Shown piece after piece: positions 34,610 to 45,800 of a DNA stretch of 64,000 nt (its first letter is position 1; every line of letters begins with the position of its first letter). The stretch covers positions 6,954,001 to 7,018,000 of the forward strand of contig JAPYXD010000308.1 of the NCBI GenBank assembly GCA_030998225.1, in the 5' to 3' direction. Made by a program: the position numbers and the translations under genes. The DNA is from Diplolepis rosae (Eukaryota; Arthropoda; Insecta; Hymenoptera; Diplolepididae). The notes beneath the pieces were generated by a model. It searched no databases, was not told where the DNA came from, and worked only from the letters and a program-made list of their open reading frames with translations.

Positions 34610-37490
34610 CTGTAGCCAGGTATCCCGTTTGTGACCAAAAGCTTTAATATTCTCTATTGTATACCTAATAACAGCCTATTAGATTTCATACTACTTGAGT
34701 ACTTTATCCCCACTGCGCATTTTCCTGTTAGGTAGCGTAAAGATCTCCTAACCGCATCCACAGGACTTCACCAGCGGGGTTCCTTTGTCCGTATTGAGGA
34801 TTAAAATACAAAATAATTTTTTATTCAATTTTGCAACTAGCAATTTATAAATATTATATTCAAAGACTGCGAATTTAGACAAATTCAACAATATGTTATT
34901 TGCTAAAAAAAGTTGAAATACATAAATAAGTGTTCAATTTAATATAATACGTTCATACAGAAAATTTTTGGTCGTCAGTGAAAAACAATTCAAAATACCA
35001 AAAATAAAAAAATTGAAAAATTCTGGAACATTAAAATTCAAGATTGCAAACTTTTGAATATAAACATGTTTTTAATTTGTATAGTGATCAATACCAAATT
35101 GCAAATTAAAACAGTCAAACTGGTTTAACACTTACTCGCTACTTCCAAATTTGAAAAATTGAAAATAAAAATAGTAAACATTCATTGATCAGCTTATCAA
35201 GGTTCAAATTTTCAATAACGTTTGAATAATAATAAATATTAAATAAGTTCTGTTTCAAGAGTTTCAAAATTAGGTATCATCTGTAAGAGGTAAAATATCA
35301 AATTAGAGACCTTCAATATTAGTCAATTCGAAATTGTAATTGTGATTGTAAATCAGTAATATACTATATATTTACATCTACACTATTTGAAAACTCTTTT
35401 TGATGCTCTTAGATTTTTAAGCTCTAGAATAAAACTTATTATTTTTTGCGTTATATTGATAATAGTAGATCCCTATTAGTTATATATACTGCTCAAGCAA
35501 AAGAGACCTCTATTGAGATATCGTGAAATCTCTCCTCGTAAGCTACCTCTGTAGGTAATAACAGTTACCTGTTCCTTTTAACGTAACCGTTATATATTTA
35601 AACTATAATTAAATATATGTGACAACATAAATATTTAACTTGTTTGTATTCTTATTCGACTTTGAAATTAACGTTAAAAGGTAATAGATATATGCAATAA
35701 TTTTATTTATTAATGCTATGAATTTAAAAAAATAATGTCTGTTCTTGAACTCTGCTAAAGGCGACTTCAAGCGCAATGCTCAAGCATTTGGTGCGCAAAA
35801 TTTGGAAATATAATTAAAAATTGAATAATGTAAATTTGCCAAATAAATGTATTAAGTAATGAATTTGATCAAATGAAATATGGTAATGTTAAGATAAAAT
35901 ATTGAATTGCATGAATATTATATTGTAGTAAATTTGACGGAAAGTCATATTAATAAAAATATTTTACTTTATCGACTACGGTGATATATCATAAAAAAAT
36001 TTGCTGGCCGAATGAATAGAAATCATAAATTATACAAGTCTTTCATAAAAAAATGTTTTAAAAATAATAAGAAATACTTCAATAAAAGCTCATAAGATTA
36101 TCATTTATGAACTCTGAATTTAATTTATCCAACAACATATTAGCGTTTATTTAAAGTTAAGGTTCTATACAACTTGAACTTTCTATTCTGATTGATAATA
36201 TTCAAAATTTAATAATACTGTATTAAAAATGATTAAATTTTATAACAAATGTAATATAAATATTAAAAAGGTATAATTACTGACATGAATTTCTTAAAAA
36301 TTAATTTATAATATCATTATAGGCATTAATTTTTCTATACTAACATTGGCCTTTTGCAATTTCTGCGAAAAAAGATTACAGAAAGATAATAGTGGGTCAT
36401 TTGAATTCAACAGAAACTTACGTTTAGAAACATCTTTCAAACATTTCAAAAATCATTATTAATGTCAGACTTATCATTAATGTTTACAAACATCTTAAAT
36501 TTCATTTTGCTGTGACATCAATTTATGGAATTGACATATTGCTTTCGACTTACAGTTGTCTAACGCAGAATTTCAACTGCTTTCGGCTTAGAGTCTTTAT
36601 CTAAAACGTATTTTTGTTCTGTAAAATGATTCTTCTATAATTGAGGCTTCGGATTCCATAAGCGACAGAACGCGTGGGCTAGTAGGCAAAAGAGGGGATA
36701 CCGCAATGCGCGAACTTATTTTTTCATGTGAATAAAAAATTCGGAAAAATGATCAAAAAAACATGGTGGTACATGTTAAATGTCATTCCGCATATTTTTT
36801 CTCCTATAGATTTTTGTTTCAGAACTCTAGTTTTTTTTATAATCGAAGAAAACCGTACTTTTTGAATGTACGAAATCAATCGATTTTTTACAATTAACTC
36901 GCTGCTTTTCGTACAAATTTGTCCGGAATAGTCTGAAATTTTATCAACAGACTCAAAAAACCCTAGAGCTTCAGATGGTTCTGTTCAACATAACATAATT
37001 CTCAATTTCTTAATAATTTTTATTATAACAGTTGCGGCTGGAAAAATTCTCATTTTTCATCTTCAAAGAAAAAAAGTATGCAAGGAAGTTTAGAGTTAAG
37101 AGAACTTTCAGCGAGAAAGTTGTTCAGCAGGCTTTGAGGCCGTTTTTTAATATATTTTGAGATTTTTTAATACAAAACTGCAGTCAGGATAGGAATTTCT
37201 TTAACTGCGTCCAAGCGTACCGATACCGTCAAGAGATATTTCGATCGAACGCGGAGAAAAAGAGATGCACCCATGCCGAGATTTGTGAAAATTTAATCAA
37301 AAGTTAAGTAAAGCTGGTACATAGTGACTTTTTGAGAAAATGAAATTTTTTTTGCGTATTCATTCAATAACGAATTATAAAGTTTAATCAACTGTCTTAG
37401 AGTCAACTCAACACATTCTGAAGCTTTTCTTTGTTTTATTCTTTTTAAGTTAATTCATGATTTACCTTAGAAGAGGAAACATGTAATTAA
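34610..37490. other. AT-rich DNA, no gene recognised
   Basis: 2.9 kb with no protein-like frame, no repeat pair found by eye and no RNA gene. Confidence 0.5.
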
Positions 37491-37497
37491 TCGCTAA

Positions 37498-37924
37498 CAA
37501 CTCTCTTAACCTGAATCAGTGAAATAGTCACTGATTATATCAGTGAAAATATATCAACTGATGAATCAGTGCCCTGCTTTGATTTCACTGAGGAATCAGG
37601 TGAACATAACTTTTGAATTCGCGAATTCAAAACTTTCATCTATACACTTTACTGATTTATCGTCCCTTAAAAATAATAATAATTGCGTAATTTCGTTTTA
37701 GTGTTGTTTAGCCTAAAATAAACGAGTTCATCGCTCGTTAAAATATATTGCTGGTTTTATTACTCCCATCTGAAGCTTTCACTGATTCAATAAGTGAGTT
37801 CAATCTATTTCACTGATTCATCAGCCTAATTTCACTGATTCTCAGTGAAAGACTTATAGCTGCTGCCATCAGTGAATAGTCACTGCGAATCAGTGGCCGT
37901 TCACTGATTTAGGTTTAGAGAGAA
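37498..37924. mobile_element. palindromic MITE of the CTGAATCAGTGAAA family, about 425 bp
   Basis: Left CAACTCTCTTAACCTGAATC and right end GATTTAGGTTTAGAGAGAAC are inverted. The interior is dense in CACTGATT / AATCAGTG motifs, making many alternative hairpins. Related copies lie at 59499-59775 and 60037-60246. Confidence 0.75.
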
Positions 37925-38062
37925 CGGTAACTTATTACATTAAATAAGTTAAAAATTTTCATTTTCACGAACATTTCGGGTATTTATCTTACAAAATGTA
38001 TTAGTCCTCAAAAATTCGACAAATTTTGAGCTAATGTTCAATATGTAACTACCAAACCTGTA

Positions 38063-38250
38063 CACTGAGAAAAAAATTCTATTGAATCAAAAGCATTTCT
38101 TTCCAAAAGCATGTATACTATTAATTCTTAAAAATATACTGCAAGAAGCAGTAAATATGTTACTAATTCTATAGCATATTGATTTGAATTCATGGTATAC
38201 ATACTTTTGGAAAGAAATGCTTTTGATTCAATAGCATTTTTTTCTCAGGG
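38063..38250. mobile_element. palindromic MITE, 188 bp, TA target duplication
   Basis: Starts CACTGAGAAAAAAATTCTAT and ends as the near complement (CTCAGGG), flanked by TA at 38061-38062 and 38251-38252. Inner GAATCAAAAGCATTTCTTTC pairs with GAAAGAAATGCTTTTGATTC. Confidence 0.85.
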
Positions 38251-38659
38251 TAATAACGATTATTTTGACTTATATTTAATGATAAATGGTCAAACTTTGT
38301 TATATTATTGCCAATATAAAGTGTATATGGGTCATTTCATGGGAGATTTACAGTCAAAATTTTTTTTTCGACGAAACATTTTTTTTGCCTTTTTACTTCG
38401 AAAATAATCGACACGTATATTTTTTTTTCAATGTGATACTTGAAAATTTCGAGATATAATTTTTTTAAGTTTGGCATTCAGGAAAAAATTTTTTTTTTCA
38501 ACAGCTCACTGTAAAAGCAGTTTTGAATATAAAATATAACCCTTGCACTTGAAATGCGCAAAAGAGTACAAGCTTTCAAAAAAGTTATAGCACACATTTC
38601 GTTGTTTTTTTGTAATAACAATATAGTACATTTTTATAAACAATTAAATTTTTTTAAAT

Positions 38660-39621
38660 TTGGAACTAATTTTTTCCGATTTTTTTGTTTCTAAACTTTG
38701 TTAAAGTTTTTTCAATATGCAGGCAAAATTTTGGAATGGAAAAATGAAAACTGTAGGTGTAATTAATTTATCAAATCTGTCCCGCGCGTTGCAACGAGCG
38801 AGCTCGCACGCTGCAACTACGCTTAAGCTTGATTAGGCATGCTCGGACTCGAAGCACGTGTGGCAGTGAATGCAGTGACTGCTGTTTTAGTTTTCTGTGA
38901 ATGTTCCTCAAGTGTTCACCTATCTCAAATTAATACAGAAATGCCAAGCTCTCGATTTAAACATGTCTGCTGCAATGCGTTTAATAAAAAAAATCATAGT
39001 GGAAAAAAGCAAAAAGAAAAATTTGCGGCGCGTTTCATCCTCGATACTTGAAAAATTGAAAATTTTCAAACCGGATGATGTTTCTTGTACACAATGCAGA
39101 ATAGAAGGAAATGAAATGGAGATGGAAGATGTTTCTTGTAAGTACATTCAAACTTGTGCGTAGACTATTTCAAAACGAATCATTAGTTATAATGATGAAT
39201 TGATGAGTGAAGTATTACGATAAAATTACTCTAAATGATGCATTTAAGACGCAAATTTTTTTTTTTGCTTTTTTCCACTATGATTTTTTTTATTAAACGG
39301 ATTGCAGCAGACATGTTTAAATCGAGAGCTTGGCATTTCTGTATTAATTTGAAATAGGTGAACACTTGAGGAACATTCACAGAAAAATAAAACAGTGGTC
39401 ACTGCATTCACTGCCACACGTGCTTCGAGTCCGAGCATGCTTAATCAAGATTTATCGTAGTTGCAGCGTGCGAGCTCGCTCGTTGCAACGCGCGGGACAG
39501 ATTTTATGAATTAATTACACCTATAGTTTTCATTTTTCCATTCCAAAATTTCGCCTGCATATTGAAAAAACTTCAATAAAGATTTAGAAACAAAAAAATC
39601 GGAAAAAATTAGTTCCAAATT
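38660..39621. repeat. long inverted repeat (about 370-bp arms) abutting the BEN gene 3' end
   Basis: Arms 38660-39016 and 39245-39621 are reverse complements (shared TTTGGAACTAATTTTTTCCG, CACGTGTGGCAGTGAATGCA, GCAACGAGCGAGCTCGCACG). The 228-bp centre contains AAACCGGATGATGTTTCTTG. A plus-strand frame (38897-39163) crosses the left arm and centre and ends near a GTAAGT. It may be an exon remnant, but half of it is palindrome. The right arm ends at the last codons of the BEN gene. Confidence 0.85.
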
Positions 39622-39816
39622 TTAAAAAAAATGTGCAATTGCAAGCTTTAGATCTTGGATTTGTTCTGGATCCATTTTCTTCTTGGTCATGCCGTCTTTT
39701 TTCGGCTAGTAGCCATCCACATTTCTTGTTTATGTAAAAATTCATTTTCCTCAGTTGCTCAAATACCTGTCGTGTTTCGTATGCCATGTCATGGACTAAC
39801 CATCTTTCAAACTCAC
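39584..39816 (-). CDS. BEN gene exon 6 (BEN domain end, C-terminus)
   Basis: Acceptor ATATATTTGCAG ends at 39817. The split Cys codon (t|gt) is completed, then EFERWLVHDMAYETRQVFEQ continues the BEN domain. The frame as read runs into a low-quality tail with a stop at 39584. A frame displaced by one base after a run of six A (AAAAAA, about 39700) gives an amphipathic helix ending DPEQIQDLKLAIAHFF with stop at 39622-39624. That reads more like protein and ends exactly where the inverted repeat begins. A one-base length change in the A-run is therefore suspected. Confidence 0.68.
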
Positions 39817-42800
39817 CTGCAAATATATAATATAATTTTTAATTTATGTTGTTAAATATATAATAATTTTTACTTTGTGTCGTTAAATATATAATGTATA
39901 TTTTTCCAATACAACTCATTTACTTACAACGTATTGCTTCCATTTTTTCTGGACACAATACTCCTTTTTTCTTATTTCTTCCATATATAGTATTTGACAT
40001 TAATGTTTTTTTATCAAAAACAAGTTTTGCCAAATCTCCAACAAAAATTGATGGTGTCTTGCTCATTGTTCGTATAGTGCGTAAATTTTTTTGACACATA
40101 GTCACTCCATTGGCCAAAGTAACCTAGAAAATATAATATTTTTAAAACGCTTATGAAAAATAGGGTGGTTTTGTGATTTTCATTGACACTGTACAAGAAT
40201 TTCCTTACGGTACCTGTAAAGAGTTTTTATTGCTACAAAATTATTTACCTGTCCATTTAGTGGTGCACATCTGTTCGTAGCATTGTTAATGTCAACATGA
40301 TAGGAGGCTTGTGTGGGTGGGCTGCTCGTATCTAAAAGTTTACGTATAACTTTAAAATATATGCGAATAATTTTGTTTTCATATTATTGTAAGTCAAGCA
40401 AGTTTATATATGAACGGCTGAAAGCAAAAAGGTGACAAAATTATTTTGTGAGTTGTTACCAGGCCAGATGATGACTTCCTTCCCCCAGGTTTAGTTATCC
40501 ATATATGTAGAGGTTGATGACCTCCCCCTCCTAGGTTTAGCTGTCTATATATGTGGAGGTTCAGGCAGGCCTCGTCAGTTCTTCTCTAAAATCTCTCACG
40601 AATAAAGCATACAACGTGACATCAGTTTGATGTCACTACTATCCAAAAATAGAAAGTTTAGTTTTCACTATAACATTTTGGCGATCCTGCCACGATCCAC
40701 TTAAGTTCTCGGTTTTTAATTTCTACGAAAATCCACATAGAACGCGGACCTGTGCGAGACTTGGATTCCACGGACCCAAGAAGCTAAAGAAACTTTACGA
40801 AGTTTTAAAAATAAGAAGAACTCCGGACTTCACTACGGTAAGCCCGAAAACAGGAATAAGTAGCTGATAATAAAAATTAGTTGGTGAATTTAGTAGCCAC
40901 TATAGAACGTAAATTATCAGTGAAAGATTCCATTAAAATTAAACGAGGCCCGCAATCAGGCGGAAGACACATCTGCGTAAGTAAGCAGCCAACGCCCAGC
41001 CAGGCAACTGGTTCTCAACAGTAAGCTGACTCATCTCTTCGACACGTCAAGGAAGGCAGGCGGTCTACGGATCCCACATCAGGCCACGAGTAGCACAGTA
41101 AGCATTACTTCTAGAAAGTGAAAGTATTGTAAACATTTCTCAATCGATCTTGGGCCTTAGAGTATAAATCCTCTTTACGTACGTTGCACGGCGACTGTAC
41201 TACGGTACAGGTGAGGTAAAGTTGAGGCAAGATCGGGTTGGCTATACTCTGTGTGTTCACAAGCACTGGCCACCCTTAACAAATTAAGTATCACTACCTC
41301 AAAATCAGTAGCAGTTTGTAGCAACTTATACTGCATTTTGTTGTATTAAAAAATAAACATTTAAAATTTTACCGCGACATTTTACACCCGAGTCACAAAC
41401 AATAGATAAGTAGGTACACTGGCGTTTGATAAACACCGAGATAGCACGCTCTATCAAACTGACTCATCCTACGATACGGACTCATCCTCTTTAAATTTCC
41501 CAATCACAACCACTCTCATGTCTCGAGCACAATCTCCCGTCAGGGCCCAGTCCCCCTCTTACACCACTGACGAATTACTAGTAAGGGTTCTCAGCCAAAT
41601 GGAAACTCTGACTATCTCATTCAACGCCCTGAAAAAAGAAAACGAAAATAGGATAGATGAAATTTCAAGATTATCAAAGAAATTAGGAGGAGCAGGGACA
41701 GTAGAAACAGATAGTGAATCCCAGCAACGACCAGAAGCGACAGACGATCATTCTTCGGTCGAAGAAAAAACATTCCAAAGAAAAGAAACATTTAGACCAA
41801 GACAGGAAAATATTTACGGTCAATCACAATTTTTCCCAACAACTGTCCCAACAGCACCACACGAGGAACGGAAAATGGGAGCCAAGTTAGCAATTGAAAC
41901 AATAAAGCCAATTAACGGTCAGGACGACATGGGAGTAGAAGATTTTATAAAAACGGTAAAGAGAGCTAGAATAAGATGCGAAGAACCAGAAATTCTTTTA
42001 GATTTAATTTTAGCAAAGAAAATTACACACGTGGCAGAAAAAGCCATTAGATATATGCAAATAAACTCCTATGAAGATTTATACGCGGCACTCAGACAAA
42101 ATTTGAGACAAACCAGTTCATTAATTTCATTAAAATCTAAATTAGAAAGCTGCAAGCAAGGCTTAACAGAAACGGTTCAGAACTTCACGACGAGGTTTCG
42201 ACAAATAACAAATGAAATTAATTACCTAGTCCAATCCCAGCACGTAAACCCCACTAAACGAAGACTTAAAATAGAATTGGAAGAAGAAGAAGCCGTTAAC
42301 CGTTACTTATTAAATTTAAAAAGAGAAATTGGAATGCAGGTACGTCTGTTAAAACCGAACACAGTAAACGAGGCTCAAGCATTAGCCATCGAAACTGAAA
42401 CATGGTTAAAAGACAGCCAACCTGTCAGACAAATTATCAAACCACCAGTAAAAATATGGGCCAAATCACCCGGACCACCTCGACTCAGTGCAAATACTAC
42501 ACCTAGAGCACAGAATAGTACCATACCACTGAGTGACAGATTTAAAATGAATTGCTTCAAGTGCGGCAAAATAGGTCATATATCTTCACAGTGCCAAGTG
42601 AAGCAGGGTTTTCCCCCAGGCCATGGTTTCAAGCGACCACCTCCGGTAAGAGCAATCCAAGAGGAAGAAACAGAAGCGGAAAACATGACAGAGGAAGAAA
42701 TAACGGAGCAACTGATCTTCGAGGAATCAGCCGAATTTCTTCCATATGCGGAAGATTACGAACAATCGATGCCAGAAGAAAAACTGGAAGATACAGATTA

Positions 42801-45800
42801 TTAGTAGACTCAGGAGCTGCTATAAACATAATCAAAGAAGAAATATTGGATGATAGAGACGAAAGGAAATCTACCCACAAAACATTCCTAATGGGTAACG
42901 ATCGGCATATCTCTAAATATTCTACAAAATTAAACTTTTTTGGACAAGAACACGTTTTCTACATAGTACCCAACGATTTTCCCTTACCAGAAGGAGGTAT
43001 AATTGGAATTAAATTCTTTGAAAAATATCCAAGATATGCGATCACGAACAGTCACCTCGTGCTAAATAAGGTAAAGCTACCTTTGCACCTAAGCAATGAT
43101 TTCATACCAGGAAAATCCGAAAAGATATGTACCATTTCAACTGACGCAGAAGATCAAAATATTATCATTATAGATGATAAGGAAATCCCCGACGGACTCT
43201 ACACTATACGAAACGGACAAATAAAAATCCCATTGAAAAATAATGAGGATTACCCTAAAGAAGTAAATCTCCAGATTAGCTACGAACCTATATTAAAAAT
43301 AATCACAAATGAAAGTAATGGACCTCAAATGACATTTCGACTAAATGAATTATTGAAAAGCTTCAAGATTAGATCATTTAGAAAAAGACCAGAGAGAATT
43401 CATCAAAAAAATGATAGCCAGATACTCGGAAGTTTTCACGTTAGAATCAGACCCACTTCCATGTACTAACCTTACCGAACATCAAATAGTACTTAAAAAT
43501 GGAAAAATAATCAATCTAAAATCCCACAAATTACCCGAAAAACACCGACAGTTTGCCCTAGAAGAAACAGAAAAGTTATTAAAAAAGGGAATTATAAGAG
43601 AAAGCCAATCACCATACAACTCACCTTTATGGATAGTACCGAAAAAAGGAAATAAATTAAGAATGGTAATTGACTACAGAAAGATTAATGAAGACACGGA
43701 TCAAGATGCTTACCCATTACCAATGATCGATGATATACTAGATCACTTAGGAAAAGCTAAGTTCTTTTCTGCCTTTGACCTCTCAGCTGGATTCCACCAA
43801 ATCCCGATGAAGGAAGAAGACAAAAAGTACACTGCGTTTTCTACAACCCAAGGACATTTCGAATACAATCGCATGCCTTTCGGTTTAAAGAACGCACCAG
43901 CCACTTTCCAAAGAATGATGGATAATGCATTCAGAGGATTAATCGGAACAAAATGCTTTGCGTACATAGATGACATTGTGATATTCGGAAGCTCAATTCA
44001 GGAACATAATGAGAACTTAGTAGCAGTCATGGAAAGAATCTACCAGTTAGGACTAAGATTAGAACCGAGAAAATGTGAATACCTTAAACCAGAACTAGAA
44101 TACCTTGGACATATAATAACCAAAGAAGGAGTCAAACCCAACCCTGAAAAAATAAACTGCATAAAAGAATTCAGACCATTGAAAACTGTAAAAGATGTGC
44201 AATCATTTTTAGGACTTGCAGGTTACTATAGGAAATTCATCAAGAATTTCTCTACTATAGCGAGACCCTTAACAAAGCTAACTCAGAAAGAGACAATATT
44301 CGATTGGACCCCAGACTGCGAAAAAGCATTTTACGATTTGAAGAACGCATTGGTAATCGCACCAGTTTTAAAATTCCCTGATTTTTCCAAACAATTTATA
44401 CTGACTACGGACGCATCCAACTGTGGATTAGGAGCAGTATTGAGCCAAGACGGGCACCCTTGTCGTTTTATATCAAGAACATTGAACAAAGCCGAAGAAA
44501 AATACACCACCTCTGAAAAAGAACTTTTAGCAATTGTATGGGCTATGAAACGCCTCAGACAATATCTTCTCGGAAAGAAATTCAAAATTCAAACAGACCA
44601 CCGTGCTTTAGTTCGGCTACACAATTTGAAAGACCCTAGCTCAAGACTTTTACGATGGAGACGTCGTATGGAAGAATACGAATACGAAATAGAATATGTA
44701 AAAGGAAAAGAAAATAAAGTAGCGGATTGTCTATCCAGACTTTTTCCCATCACTAAGGACACATTACAAGAAGCAATGGAAAAACCGGAATTAGTACTGA
44801 AGAAGAAGAACCAAGCTTGGAAGACCAGTCACCGGAAATAGAAACATTCGACAAGCCGCGAATGACAAAAGACGAAATATTAAAAGAAAAAATTAAATTA
44901 ACCGCAAGGCGAATGAGAGAACCATCAGAAAATGAAACCACAGAAACGGAAGAAGAAATCACGGAAACACCAGGAGACAATACTAATTTATATACGGATT
45001 TTATAAATTGGAAACTACAACCAGTCAAAGGCAAAATTAAAACAAAGCCTAACCCTATCGGCAAACTTTGGAAAGAAGTAACTAAGGATGAAATGCCTAT
45101 GTACAACGAAGAAGATTGGCTGTATAAATTAAGTTGGTTCATCGAAGAATTCGTTAACAGGAAACTTTCAATTGTTAGATTATCCTTTGGAGATCCTCTA
45201 TTTACATTTCTGGAGCGAGAAGTAATTCAAGAAATAATGGAATTCCTATCAAACTATTATCCAGATAAGAATTTCCCACATTTGTTTCTCTACAACCCGA
45301 GAATTAACTAAGGAAGAACGAAAACAAATTATTAAAGAAGCTCATAGGGATCACACTGGAGAACAAAATACTATCGAAAAAGCCAAGAGAATCGGAATTT
45401 GGACCAACATGGACCAAGACATTAAGGACTATGTCAAAAAATGCCCTATATGCCAACTACAAAAGACCACGCGAATTAAGAATCAATCAGAAAGTATAAT
45501 ACCCGACATACCACTCAATCCAAATGATAAAATAGCACTGGATATTTTTGGACCGTTACCCACTACACCTAGAGGTAACAAATACATACTTAGTATTCAG
45601 GATAGATTGACCAGATACACCACTTTAATACCGTTAGAAAGTGAAACCTCAACAGCAATAGTAGAAGCTCTGATAGAACAATATATTTACATTTATGGAT
45701 CCCCTAAAACTATTCTCACTGATCAAGGGTCTAACTTTCTATCTGAGTTAATGGACCAATTTGAGAAAGCTTTGAAAATCAAACATATTAAAACTACAGC

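Noticed and set aside
38897..39163. 88-codon plus-strand frame ending near GTAAGT as a host exon
   Set aside because: About half lies in the inverted-repeat arm; no homologous continuation was found. Kept only as a remark.
42775..42786. Canonical -1 slippery heptamer at the gag end
   Set aside because: A-rich but does not fit X-XXY-YYZ with both codons re-pairing; frameshift inferred from the frame change only.
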